A stretch of 64,000 bases of DNA from Sphingomonadales bacterium (GCA_004173185.1 SEFZ01000019.1:1-64000), one strand, 5' to 3'; shown: positions 19,303 to 28,041, numbered from the stretch's first letter. Notes: a model not told the origin generated them from the letters alone. A program made the numbers and translations.

Positions 19303-20889
19303 TCAGTCTTCGCCCCGTTGCAACACCATGCCCATTTCCTCGACGTCGAGGTCGCGCTCAAGTTCGTGCAGCACTTCGTCTTCGATATATCCGGCGCGGT
19401 GGAGGCGGACGAGTTCCTCGCGACTTGCCGCGAGCGCGCCTAGCAGCACGTCGAAATGCGGACGCAGCTTTTCCATCGCGGCCGGCGCGTTCTCGGCATA
19501 GCGCTCCATATATTCGAGCCGCTTCCTGTGCTGCTCCAGCAACATCGGGTGGATCAGCGTGCCGTCTGGCGCATAGGCCAGCTCCTCGGCCTTGGCGACG
19601 CGGGCGCGGGCCATCGCGGCTTCGGTTTGGGCCATGTCCATCCGGGCTGGCGGATCGACATCTTCGGGCTGGATAGTGCGGATCAGCCAGCCAAGGCTCG
19701 ACCCCTGGCCCACGACGGTGAAGAAGATCACCGCGAATGCACAGACCAGCATCAGGTCACGTCCCGGCATGTCGAGCGGCAAGGTGAGCGCCACCGCGAG
19801 CGTGACGACCCCGCGCATGCCCGCCCAGCCAAGCACGCTCGCCTGCCGCCAGCCCAGTGGCCGGGCGGTCTTCATCCCTTTCTTGCGCAGGGCGGCGAGG
19901 ATGAAGTCCTGTCCGAACACCCAGACGAAGCGCGAAAGGGTGACCGCGAGGACTACCCCGATGACCGCCGCGATCATCGATGCCGGGATCGCGTCCACGC
20001 CGCCGATGCGCTCGATCGCGCCGCGCAGAGAAAAGCCGATCAGGATGAACACCATGGCTTCGAGGATGAAGCTCTGGATCTGCCAGAAGGAACCGCCGAT
20101 CAGCCGCACTGAGGCAGACATCACCGTGTGCTGGAACCAGCCGAGGATGAGGCCCGCGGTGACCGCTGAGATCACGCCTGAAACATGCACCGCTTCGCCG
20201 GCGATATAGGCGGTCCAGCCGAGAAGCGTGGTCGCGACGATGATCAGCATTCGGTCATGCAGTTTCTTGGCGATGAGTATCCACAGCGCGCCGACTGCGC
20301 CGCCGACGATCACGCCGCCGATCGCGACCATGAAGAAGCTGCCAATCGCTTCGCCCGCATCGAAAACCCCACTCAGCGTCGCGACGACGGCGAAGCGGAA
20401 GAGGATCAGCCCCGTCGCGTCGTTGAGCAGGCTCTCGCCCTCCAGCAACGCGGTCAGGCGGCGTGGCAGGGGCACGCCTTTGAGCACCGCGCGCGCGGAC
20501 ACCGCATCGGGCGGCGACACGATCGCGCCCAGCGCAAAGCAGGCGGCGAGCGGCAGTTCCGGCACCAGCCAATGGACGACGAGCCCTACGATCAGCGTGG
20601 TGAAGATCACCGCGCCCACCGCGAGCGACAATATGCCGGGCAAGTGACGGCGAAAGCGTCCGAGCGCCGTCGAATAGGCACCATCGACCAGCAAGGGCGG
20701 CAGGAACAGCACCAGCGCCAGTTCCGGATCGAGCGAAATGCTGGGCAGGCCGGGGATGAAGGCAAGCGCGCCACCACCAACCAGCAGCGCCGTGGCGGGC
20801 GGCAGGCGGAGCTTCAGTGCCAGCCAATATAAGCCGACGACCACAGCCAGCAGGGCAAGTATGAGCTCAAACGCGTCGACGGCATGCAT
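19303..20889 (-). CDS. Na+/H+ antiporter (CPA1 family)
   Basis: Multi-TM; VLFLPPLLVDGAYSTALGRFRRHLPGILSLAVGAV...SPPDAVSARAVLKGVPLPRRL. Confidence 0.88.
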   Translation of the reverse strand: MHAVDAFELILALLAVVVGLYWLALKLRLPPATALLVGGGALAFIPGLPSISLDPELALVLFLPPLLVDGAYSTALGRFRRHLPGILSLAVGAVIFTTLIVGLVVHWLVPELPLAACFALGAIVSPPDAVSARAVLKGVPLPRRLTALLEGESLLNDATGLILFRFAVVATLSGVFDAGEAIGSFFMVAIGGVIVGGAVGALWILIAKKLHDRMLIIVATTLLGWTAYIAGEAVHVSGVISAVTAGLILGWFQHTVMSASVRLIGGSFWQIQSFILEAMVFILIGFSLRGAIERIGGVDAIPASMIAAVIGVVLAVTLSRFVWVFGQDFILAALRKKGMKTARPLGWRQASVLGWAGMRGVVTLAVALTLPLDMPGRDLMLVCAFAVIFFTVVGQGSSLGWLIRTIQPEDVDPPARMDMAQTEAAMARARVAKAEELAYAPDGTLIHPMLLEQHRKRLEYMERYAENAPAAMEKLRPHFDVLLGALAASREELVRLHRAGYIEDEVLHELERDLDVEEMGMVLQRGED

Positions 20890-20918
20890 CAGCTTGGGCT
20901 CCTACTTGCGCGGGATGG

Positions 20919-22067
20919 TCAGGCCTTACGCTCCAATACTTCGAGATAGGTGTCGAGCACCTTCTCGTTGATCGCGCTCCACACATAGCCATCCGCCTTG
21001 GCGTGGCCGGCGTCGGATTGCGCGCGATACAGCGCCGGGTCCTGCGCCAGCATCGCGATCTTGTCCGCATAGGCATGCACGTCGCGGGCCGGGACCAGAA
21101 AGCCGGTCTTGCCTTCGTCGATCAGGTCCATCGCGCCGGTTGCGTGCGCGGCGACGACGGGAACGCCTGCGGCCATCGCCTCCAGCGTCACGTTGCCGAA
21201 GGTCTCGGTGACCGAGGGGTTGAACAGCACGTCCATGCACGCGACCGCGCGGCCGAGATCGTCGCCGCGCTGGAAACCGGCGAACACGGCTTCGGGCACG
21301 CGCTCGGCAAACCATTCGCGCGCGGGGCCGTCGCCGATCACGAGCACGCGGTGCGGCACATTGCGCGCGGTCAGCTCGCGGCACACCTCGGAGAAGATAT
21401 CGAGGCCCTTTTCCTTGACCAGCCGGCCAAGGAATCCAACCGCGAATTCCTGATCGCCAAGCCCGAGCGATTGCCGCCATTCCATGCTGCGGCGATCGGG
21501 AGAGAAGCGATCATGATCGACCCCGCGCGCCCAGATGTTGATCGGGGTGGTGACGCCCCATTCGTGCAACAGGTCCTTCATCGATTGGCCGGGGACGACC
21601 ACGGCATCGACCTTGTTGTAAAAGCGCTTCGACAGGCCAACGACCAGCGGCTCGAGAAAGCCGAGATGATAGTAGCGCGGATAAGTCTCGAAGCGGGTGT
21701 GCAGCGATGCGATCACCGGCAGCTTGTTCCGGCGTGCATAGCGGATCGCGGCGTGGCCGATAAATTCGGGGGCCGAGACATGGATCATGTTGGGCTTGAA
21801 CGCCGCCAGATCGTCGCGCACCGATTTGGGCAGGCGGGTCGCGAAGCGGAATTCGCCGCGCTCGCCGGGCAGCGGCCAGCTGGGAATGCTTACCAGATCG
21901 CCGGTCGGCTCGAACGCGGGCTTTTCGACCGTGGGCGAATAGATGCGCACCTTCACGCCGCGCGAAAGCAGGTGACCAACCAGCATGTTAAGTGCCTGAT
22001 TGGCCCCGTCGCGAACGTAATTATAGTTGCCGCTGAACAGCGCAACGCGGAGGTCCGAAGGATTCAT
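20919..22067 (-). CDS. GT-B glycosyltransferase (family 1/4-like)
   Basis: FLGRLVKEKGLDIFSEVCRE...FNPSVTETFGNVTLEAMAAGVPVVAAHATG. Confidence 0.88.
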   Translation of the reverse strand: MNPSDLRVALFSGNYNYVRDGANQALNMLVGHLLSRGVKVRIYSPTVEKPAFEPTGDLVSIPSWPLPGERGEFRFATRLPKSVRDDLAAFKPNMIHVSAPEFIGHAAIRYARRNKLPVIASLHTRFETYPRYYHLGFLEPLVVGLSKRFYNKVDAVVVPGQSMKDLLHEWGVTTPINIWARGVDHDRFSPDRRSMEWRQSLGLGDQEFAVGFLGRLVKEKGLDIFSEVCRELTARNVPHRVLVIGDGPAREWFAERVPEAVFAGFQRGDDLGRAVACMDVLFNPSVTETFGNVTLEAMAAGVPVVAAHATGAMDLIDEGKTGFLVPARDVHAYADKIAMLAQDPALYRAQSDAGHAKADGYVWSAINEKVLDTYLEVLERKA

Positions 22068-22149
22068 CGCAGCGCAGATAGCGGGCAGCGGGGTTAAGGT
22101 CCATCGGTACGGGCTTGTTCTTGGATTGTTCCTGCGTTACGCAGCCGCC

Positions 22150-23535
22150 ATGGCAAAACCACGCAAACGCTATGTCTGTCAGGCTTGTGGCTCGGTAACC
22201 GCGCAATGGGCCGGGCAATGCGGCGATTGCAGCGACTGGAACACGCTGGTCGAGGAAGCGGGCGGCAACGTCACGCCGTTTCAGGCCAAGCACAACCTCC
22301 AGTCCGGCGGGCGCGCGATCCAGCTTACCGGGCTGAACACCGATATCGCGCTGCCGGAGCGGATGGAGACCGGGATCGCCGAACTCGATCGCGCATTGGG
22401 CGGCGGCTTTGTCGAGGGTTCGGCCACGCTGATCGGCGGCGATCCGGGGATCGGCAAATCGACATTGCTGCTCCAGGCCGCGGCCAAGGTCGCCAACCGG
22501 GGGCTGCGCGTCGTCTATGTCTCGGGCGAGGAAGCCGGGGATCAGGTGCGGCTGCGGGCGCGACGGTTGGGGCTGGGACAGGCACCGGTGATGTTCGCAG
22601 CGGCGACTTCGGTGCGCGATATCCTGACGACGATGGGTGCCAATGAATCAGGGGGGGGCGCCCCGCCCGCATTGCTGGTGATCGATTCGATCCAGACGAT
22701 GCACAGCGACCTGATCGAAGGCGCACCGGGTACGGTGAGTCAGGTGCGCGCCTCGGCAGGCGAACTGATCCGCTTCGCCAAGGAAAATAGCACGGCGGTC
22801 GTGCTGGTCGGCCACGTCACCAAGGACGGCAATATCGCCGGCCCGCGCGTGCTCGAACATATGGTGGATACCGTGCTGGCGTTCGAAGGCGAGCGCAGCC
22901 ACCAATATCGCATCCTGCGCGCCGTGAAGAACCGCTTCGGCGGCACCGACGAGATCGGGGTGTTCGCGATGGAGAGCGAGGGGCTTTCAGAGGTCGCGAA
23001 CCCTTCGTCGCTGTTCCTCACCCAGCGCGACGAAAGCGTGACCGGCACGATCGTGTTCCCCGCGCTGGAGGGCACCCGGCCTGTTCTGGTCGAGGTACAG
23101 GCGCTGGTGGTCCGGCTGGCATCGGGCGCAACCCCCCGCCGCGCCGTGGTCGGCTGGGATTCATCGCGGCTGTCGATGATCCTCGCAGTGCTGGAGGCGC
23201 GCTGCGGGCTGAGTTTCTCCACCTGCGAAGTCTATCTCAACATCGCGGGCGGATACCGCGTGCAGGACCCCGCCGCCGATCTGGCGGTCGCGGCGGCTCT
23301 GGTCTCGGCGCTGGCAGAACGCCCGCTGGCGGCGGACGCGGTGGCGTTTGGCGAGATTGCCTTGTCGGGCGAAGTACGCCCGGTGGCGCATGGGGCGCTC
23401 CGGTGCCGCGAGGCAGGCAAGCTCGGCTTCGCCAAGGCGCTCGCTCCCGCGGCGCAGGCGGACAAGGGCGGCCTGGCGCTAACCGGGTTCAAGAACCTCG
23501 CGGCGTTCGTGGATCATCTGCTGGGTGTTAGGTGA
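22150..23535 (+). CDS. radA: DNA repair protein RadA; last codons supplied by prophage left end
   Basis: MAKPRKRYVCQACGSVTAQWAGQCGDCSDWNTLVEE zinc finger; GGDPGIGKSTLLLQ Walker A; stop TGA at 23533-23535 lies inside the prophage. Confidence 0.95.
   Translation: MAKPRKRYVCQACGSVTAQWAGQCGDCSDWNTLVEEAGGNVTPFQAKHNLQSGGRAIQLTGLNTDIALPERMETGIAELDRALGGGFVEGSATLIGGDPGIGKSTLLLQAAAKVANRGLRVVYVSGEEAGDQVRLRARRLGLGQAPVMFAAATSVRDILTTMGANESGGGAPPALLVIDSIQTMHSDLIEGAPGTVSQVRASAGELIRFAKENSTAVVLVGHVTKDGNIAGPRVLEHMVDTVLAFEGERSHQYRILRAVKNRFGGTDEIGVFAMESEGLSEVANPSSLFLTQRDESVTGTIVFPALEGTRPVLVEVQALVVRLASGATPRRAVVGWDSSRLSMILAVLEARCGLSFSTCEVYLNIAGGYRVQDPAADLAVAAALVSALAERPLAADAVAFGEIALSGEVRPVAHGALRCREAGKLGFAKALAPAAQADKGGLALTGFKNLAAFVDHLLGVR
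23521..23525 (+). repeat. 5-bp target-site duplication CTGGG (left copy)
   Basis: Immediately before TGTTAGGTGACAG; matching copy at 60339-60343. Confidence 0.88.
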
Positions 23536-23825
23536 CAGTTGATGTCGGAGTGGGCGGGATAATGTGGCATTTGGCGGGATTATCCGGGACGAATGGCGGT
23601 TTTGCGTCGGTTCTGGCATTTCGGGTCGCCTCGTTACGCACTGCGGGCGCTGTCAAGAGTCGGTAGGCGTCTTACCATTGGTTTGACAAGACAGGCCGGA
23701 GTTGGGGCGGTCAAGCCCGCGAACCGCGCATAGGCCGCTCAGGCGTCTCTCAATGGCTGTTTTTCGTGCTCTAAGCGATCGATGAGCGGTCGTTGAGGCG
23801 CGCTAGGGCTGCGACCGGGCACCTG

Positions 23826-23851
23826 AAGTGGGACTTTTGAAGGTCCCACTT
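23826..23851. repeat. hairpin AAGTGGGAC-ttttgaag-GTCCCACTT in prophage left end
   Basis: Perfect 9-bp arms in an ORF-poor region. Confidence 0.7.
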
Positions 23852-23984
23852 TGCAGAGCCGAGGCCCACTTCCAGAAAATGACGGATTTCCGCGCCTTTT
23901 ACTCGCTGCCGCACATTAAATCATGTGTTTCGGCTGACAGCTAAGTGGGACCCTTTTCTAGCGACGGCAATGATCCTCGATCGC

Positions 23985-24113
23985 TCAGGGAGCGAGATGC
24001 AGGATGCCCATGATCAGCAGCACAATGATGCCTAGAGCCCAGCGCGGCACGCCGCGTAGCAGTGGGCCGTGGCCGGCCTCGGCTCGGAGGCAATCGATCA
24101 GCCGATCCAACAT
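23985..24113 (-). CDS. small single-TM protein (42 aa)
   Basis: MLDRLIDCLRAEAGHGPLLRGVPRWALGIIVLLIMGILHLAP*; 6 nt after the upstream ORF stop. Confidence 0.5.
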   Translation of the reverse strand: MLDRLIDCLRAEAGHGPLLRGVPRWALGIIVLLIMGILHLAP

Positions 24114-24119
24114 TTCGCT

Positions 24120-24299
24120 TCAGCTGGTCGAGCTGGTCGCCATGACAAGGAAAAAGATGGCGACGAAGCCAACGCCGATAATCCAATGAACGCGCCGCTT
24201 ATGCGGATCTAGATCGGCTCTGCAGTGCGGGCATATCAGAGCTTTCGCGCTGATCGCTCCGTCACATTGGGGGCAATTGGCCGCTGTCACCTCAAGCAT
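24120..24299 (-). CDS. small zinc-ribbon + TM protein (59 aa)
   Basis: MLEVTAANCPQCDGAISAKALICPHCRADLDPHKRRVHWIIGVGFVAIFFLVMATSSTS*; starts 4 nt after repressor stop. Confidence 0.65.
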   Translation of the reverse strand: MLEVTAANCPQCDGAISAKALICPHCRADLDPHKRRVHWIIGVGFVAIFFLVMATSSTS

Positions 24300-24303
24300 G
24301 CTC

Positions 24304-25014
24304 CTAAACTCGCTTTCCGATAAAGACGACCCGGCCCACGATATTGACCTCTTCATGGAAGACGTCGTCAGATTCGACGCGATCATTATCCGAGTAAAGT
24401 AACACGCGATCCTTACGAATTCGCAAGCGCTTGATCATTGCGATATCCCCGATCGTCAGCGCCCAAAAGGCATCTTCTTCCCTAACCGTTTTCGCAGAGA
24501 GGTCGATGAGGATCAGATCGCCATTGTTGATCGTCGGTGCCATCGAATCCCCCAGGCCCCGAGTCCATGCCAATTGCGATGGCGGCGTTCTGGTTATCGA
24601 TTCGATCCATGACCGCGGGAAGAACTTCGGTTCGGCCTGAATATCACCATCTGAGTACGTTCCCCCAAGACCGTACGCAAATTCGACATCGTTCACGGCG
24701 ACGAGATCGAGATCGCTTGGCGCGGTCTTCGCTCCTGCCCCGCCGCTCAACCATTTGCGGATCTCCTCGCCGGGAACCGTCGCAGCTTCCTGGCGCCCGA
24801 AAAGCAGCCATTCCAGACTGACGTTCAGGGCCTCGGCGATCCGAATAGCGACGTCCGTTTTCTTGGGGCCGTTCTGAATCGCGTCGCCGATGGTGCTTTC
24901 CGGCAAACCCGATTGCTGCGCCAGCCAAGACCGAGTTTTCGGCCCCATTGCCTCCAAAATGCGCAATCCGACCGAATTTTCGGTCTTTGCAGCTTGACGC
25001 CCCGGCCGAGACAT
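24304..25014 (-). CDS. phage repressor, HTH + peptidase S24 (LexA/CI-like)
   Basis: N-terminal HTH (TRSWLAQQSGLPESTIGDAIQNG), C-terminal LGDSMAPTINNGDLILIDLSAKTV S24 signature. Confidence 0.92.
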   Translation of the reverse strand: MSRPGRQAAKTENSVGLRILEAMGPKTRSWLAQQSGLPESTIGDAIQNGPKKTDVAIRIAEALNVSLEWLLFGRQEAATVPGEEIRKWLSGGAGAKTAPSDLDLVAVNDVEFAYGLGGTYSDGDIQAEPKFFPRSWIESITRTPPSQLAWTRGLGDSMAPTINNGDLILIDLSAKTVREEDAFWALTIGDIAMIKRLRIRKDRVLLYSDNDRVESDDVFHEEVNIVGRVVFIGKRV

Positions 25015-25264
25015 TTTAACCGAGTTTTCGGACCGAATTTCCGGGGATTTACTCACGTGACAATTGCCGACATGCACAGGATCGACGTGAAAGCGGCGCT
25101 CCAGAAGAAATTCGGATCTGTTGCCAGCTTCGAGCGCAAACATGATTTGCCCGAAAAGTCGGTGAACGACGTGCTTCGAGGACGCCCCTGGAAGCGCGTT
25201 GCTGACGCAATTGAAAAAGCTTTGGCCACAGAAGAGGGCACTCCTGCCGAATCCGAATTTTCGG
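24931..25264. promoter_or_regulatory. array of 12-bp operator-like palindromes CCGA(A/G)TTTTCGG across the repressor/ner divergent region
   Basis: CCGAGTTTTCGG 24931 and 25020; CCGAATTTTCGG 24972 and 25253; variants CCGAATTTCCGG 25033, CCGAAAAGTCGG 25151. Confidence 0.75.
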
Positions 25265-25317
25265 ATTGTAGCAAGGGATGTGCGACCTCGCATCGTCTAA
25301 TTGAAGGTGCGCGCTAG
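25072..25317 (+). CDS. Ner-like/small HTH regulator
   Basis: MHRIDVKAALQKKFGSVASFERKHDLPEKSVNDVLRGRPWKRVADAIEKALA; divergent from repressor as in Mu. Confidence 0.72.
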   Translation: MHRIDVKAALQKKFGSVASFERKHDLPEKSVNDVLRGRPWKRVADAIEKALATEEGTPAESEFSDCSKGCATSHRLIEGAR

Positions 25318-25319
25318 AC

Positions 25320-26525
25320 ATGGTGCTGCATCTTCAAGCTCTTACGCAGGGCGACCGCGACCTTTCCGTGCCTGGCGACCTGCTTACGCTGGATGCCAAC
25401 GAGATCGAGCTGGGCGAGCGTCTTCGCGAAATCGATATGCCCTGGGCAGAGGCGATCGGCGCATCGATGCGCACGGACGGGCAGATCAACCCCGTCCATG
25501 TGTCGCGTGTCGCGGGCTCTGACAAATGGCACCTCGCCGGGCCGGGCGGGCATCGCACCATGGGTGCGCGCATCGCCGGCATCCCGATCGAAGCGAAGTT
25601 TGTTTCGTCCGACAAGCTCGGTCAGCGGCGCCGTGAAGTGGTCGAGAACCTCTTCCGCCGTCCGAACGACCCGCTGGAACGGGCCGCTGCGATCGCCGAG
25701 TTGGTGCGCCTGCATAAGCTGGAACGCGGCATCGACCCTGCGAAGGACGGCCGCACTGCATCTGTCCAGGCTCGGTGGCAAAAGCAATTAAAGGACGAGG
25801 CTGCCGATACAAACGCAACCGTTGCGCTTGTATATGGATGGACTGCCGACGTTGCCGATCAGATCGGCCTCAGCCGCCGGACGGTCGAAAATGATCTGCT
25901 GCTTTATCGCCGCCTTCCGCCTTCCTTGGTGGCCCGGCTGCGCGAAAAGCAGCACCCGATCCTCGATCAAGCCGGCCAGCTGCGCACGCTCGCGAAACTG
26001 AGCGACGCGGATCAGGCGCAGGCGGTCAATTTGCTAATCGGCGACGATCACCGCGAACCACTGAAAACTGTCAACGACGCTTTGGCGCAGATGCGTGGCG
26101 CAAACCGGGTGCCCAGCGATCCCGAAGCGAAACGCCTCTCCGCTTTCATCGGCAGCTTTCAGCGCATGGGGATCACCGAGAAGAAGGGGGCGCTGGACGA
26201 GCTGACGGCGTTGCTGCCGTCCGGTTATTCGATCGTACGGGCGCAGCCAGATGCGGCTTCAGAACCCCTGACGCCTGCCGTTCCGATCCGGAAATCGGTC
26301 AAAATCGATTATCTCGTCTGCCTGGAATGTGCGGAGAAGACTGAGAAGCTGGGCGCGCACCTGCGCGAAGTCCACCAGATCGAGCCTTCGGCATATCGGG
26401 CACGCTGGCAGTTGCCGGCCGATTATCCCGTCTTCGCGCCAACCTTGGCGGACGCTCGGCGTCGCCTCGCGAAGCACCGCCTAACGACATTCCTGACCCG
26501 CAAATCCCAAGGAGTTGAGGCATGA
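25320..26525 (+). CDS. ParB/Spo0J-like N-terminal domain protein with C-terminal Ros/MucR-like zinc-finger domain
   Basis: N-term ParB-like (INPVHVSRVAGSDKWHLAGPGGHRTMGARIAG), HTH (VADQIGLSRRTVENDLLL); C-term DYLVCLECAEKTEKLGAHLREVHQIEPSAYRARWQLPADYPVFAPTLADARRRLAKH. Confidence 0.82.
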   Translation: MVLHLQALTQGDRDLSVPGDLLTLDANEIELGERLREIDMPWAEAIGASMRTDGQINPVHVSRVAGSDKWHLAGPGGHRTMGARIAGIPIEAKFVSSDKLGQRRREVVENLFRRPNDPLERAAAIAELVRLHKLERGIDPAKDGRTASVQARWQKQLKDEAADTNATVALVYGWTADVADQIGLSRRTVENDLLLYRRLPPSLVARLREKQHPILDQAGQLRTLAKLSDADQAQAVNLLIGDDHREPLKTVNDALAQMRGANRVPSDPEAKRLSAFIGSFQRMGITEKKGALDELTALLPSGYSIVRAQPDAASEPLTPAVPIRKSVKIDYLVCLECAEKTEKLGAHLREVHQIEPSAYRARWQLPADYPVFAPTLADARRRLAKHRLTTFLTRKSQGVEA

Positions 26526-26641
26526 CAACCCATCGCCGGATGACCGTCTCAGATTGGCTGTTCTTAGCCGTTCTACTGCTCGTGGCCTACGGCGCGCCGA
26601 TCGGTTTGGCCCTCGCCGTGATGAACGGTGGCATCCTGTGA
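26522..26641 (+). CDS. small single-TM protein (39 aa)
   Basis: MTTHRRMTVSDWLFLAVLLLVAYGAPIGLALAVMNGGIL*; aaggag SD upstream; stop overlaps next GTG (GTGA). Confidence 0.55.
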   Translation: MTTHRRMTVSDWLFLAVLLLVAYGAPIGLALAVMNGGIL

Positions 26642-27177
26642 CACCGAAAGAAATCCAGGCGCTGGATTATATCCGCGGCTGCATCACGCGCGGCGGTTTC
26701 TCGCCAACGCTCGACGGAGTCGCCCAGCACGTAGGCGCAAGCAAGACTACCGCGCATGGCTTGGTCTCGGCGTTGGTCGATGCCGGTTATCTGACCCGCA
26801 CACCGGGCAAAAAACGGGGGCTTGAGCTTGTCGGCGTGACCGACTTGCGCGCGACCGACAGCGAAGCGCTGCGCGCGGAACTGGCGCGGCGTGGCGAAAC
26901 CCCCGGGGCGCTCTCGCGTCCGGAGCGGCGCGCTGTCCATGGTCGCGAAGTTACCTGCGCAGCGGATTGCTGCACCGTTATTGTCCGTTGGGGACACCCG
27001 TTCTGCATAACCCATTGGCGCGCGATCGGCCCGGAAACCCAGCGCGCGCTTTTCGATGCAAAGCGCGTAGCGGAGTTGACCGGCTTCGACGCAGATCTAG
27101 CGCGCCTTCAGGACGCGTTCGGGCGGGCGAAGGCCGAAGCCGAAGGCTCACCCTGGACCGATCGAGAGGCCGCGTGA
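26638..27177 (+). CDS. LexA-type winged-HTH protein with C-terminal Cys/His region
   Basis: VTPKEIQALDYIRGCITRGGFSPTLDGVAQHVGASKTTAHGLVSALVDAGYLTRTPGKKRGLEL; later CAADCCTVIVRWGHPFCITHW. Confidence 0.65.
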   Translation: MTPKEIQALDYIRGCITRGGFSPTLDGVAQHVGASKTTAHGLVSALVDAGYLTRTPGKKRGLELVGVTDLRATDSEALRAELARRGETPGALSRPERRAVHGREVTCAADCCTVIVRWGHPFCITHWRAIGPETQRALFDAKRVAELTGFDADLARLQDAFGRAKAEAEGSPWTDREAA

Positions 27178-27422
27178 TGGCCCGCATCATGTCCGAGGCC
27201 GAACGGCTCCATCACTGCAGCGAAGTGTTTCAGCGCGCGATTCGCGATGGCGTCGATATGTCCGAAGCGAAGAAGCGGATCATGCTCGACGGCGTTGCCG
27301 ATCGGCAGGCTCGGATCGCCGCCCTGCGCGGCAAACAGGGCTTCGTCACCGTCGATGAGTTCGCGTTTGAAGGTGAGGCCAAGGAACCACGCTTTTATTG
27401 GCAGCGGGGCGATCTCGCATGA
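27177..27422 (+). CDS. hypothetical phage protein
   Basis: ATGA-type overlaps with both neighbours in the early operon. Confidence 0.6.
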   Translation: MARIMSEAERLHHCSEVFQRAIRDGVDMSEAKKRIMLDGVADRQARIAALRGKQGFVTVDEFAFEGEAKEPRFYWQRGDLA

Positions 27423-27760
27423 GCGACCTTCGCCAGATCCACTCGGATAATCTGCGCGTAGCTCCTGATTTGCTGACGTCCGCTGTGGCCGATCGGCTGG
27501 TCGCGCTCGCAGATCGGCTTTGCGGCATTCGCGCCGATGTCGATCGCGAGGCACGCGAGGCCGGGAAGCGGCGCGAGATCGCGCGGCAGTTCGCCAATGT
27601 CTCGAATCCGTTGCCGCTCATGCGTGCGGCGGCACCAGCGGGGGCGCTCATTGCGCTCACGCCCGGTCTGCCGATCGCGATTAGCCGTGAACCGTGCCGT
27701 CGGTGCCCAACGCGTGGCGATATCGGCTGCGCACACCAGCTGCCGATGGAGGCGCGCTGA
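27419..27760 (+). CDS. hypothetical phage protein, Cys-rich C-terminus
   Basis: MSDLRQIHSDNLRVAPDLLTSAVADRLVALADRLCGIRADVDREARE...CRRCPTRGDIGC; ATGA overlap. Confidence 0.6.
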   Translation: MSDLRQIHSDNLRVAPDLLTSAVADRLVALADRLCGIRADVDREAREAGKRREIARQFANVSNPLPLMRAAAPAGALIALTPGLPIAISREPCRRCPTRGDIGCAHQLPMEAR

Positions 27761-28041
27761 TGGCCGGCCTACGTCTCCCGATCTATCTCGGAGCGCGCGC
27801 GCAGTATGCTGCGACCTGGCTCAATTCGATGTGGGAGCGGGAAACTCCTATTATTGGCAATGGCGCTGGGCTCTGGCGCGTCACCTGCGCGCCGACGCCT
27901 CATGAGGCGTCTATCCCGCGCGGCGTAATGATCTGGTCGGACGCGACGATCATCGCGATGGCTGAGGCTGACGCTGGGTCCGCTGACCTATTAGACGAGT
28001 GGATCGCCGGACACCGCGCGGGGCTGATCTCCCATGGCTAA
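27760..28041 (+). CDS. hypothetical phage protein
   Basis: MAGLRLPIYLGARAQYAATWLNSMWERETPI...; overlapping start/stop. Confidence 0.6.
   Translation: MAGLRLPIYLGARAQYAATWLNSMWERETPIIGNGAGLWRVTCAPTPHEASIPRGVMIWSDATIIAMAEADAGSADLLDEWIAGHRAGLISHG

Noticed and set aside
23941-24186. 81-aa minus-strand ORF
   Set aside because: Arg/Pro-rich frame; the overlapping 42-aa frame 23985..24113 with a TM helix and operon-like spacing is more convincing.
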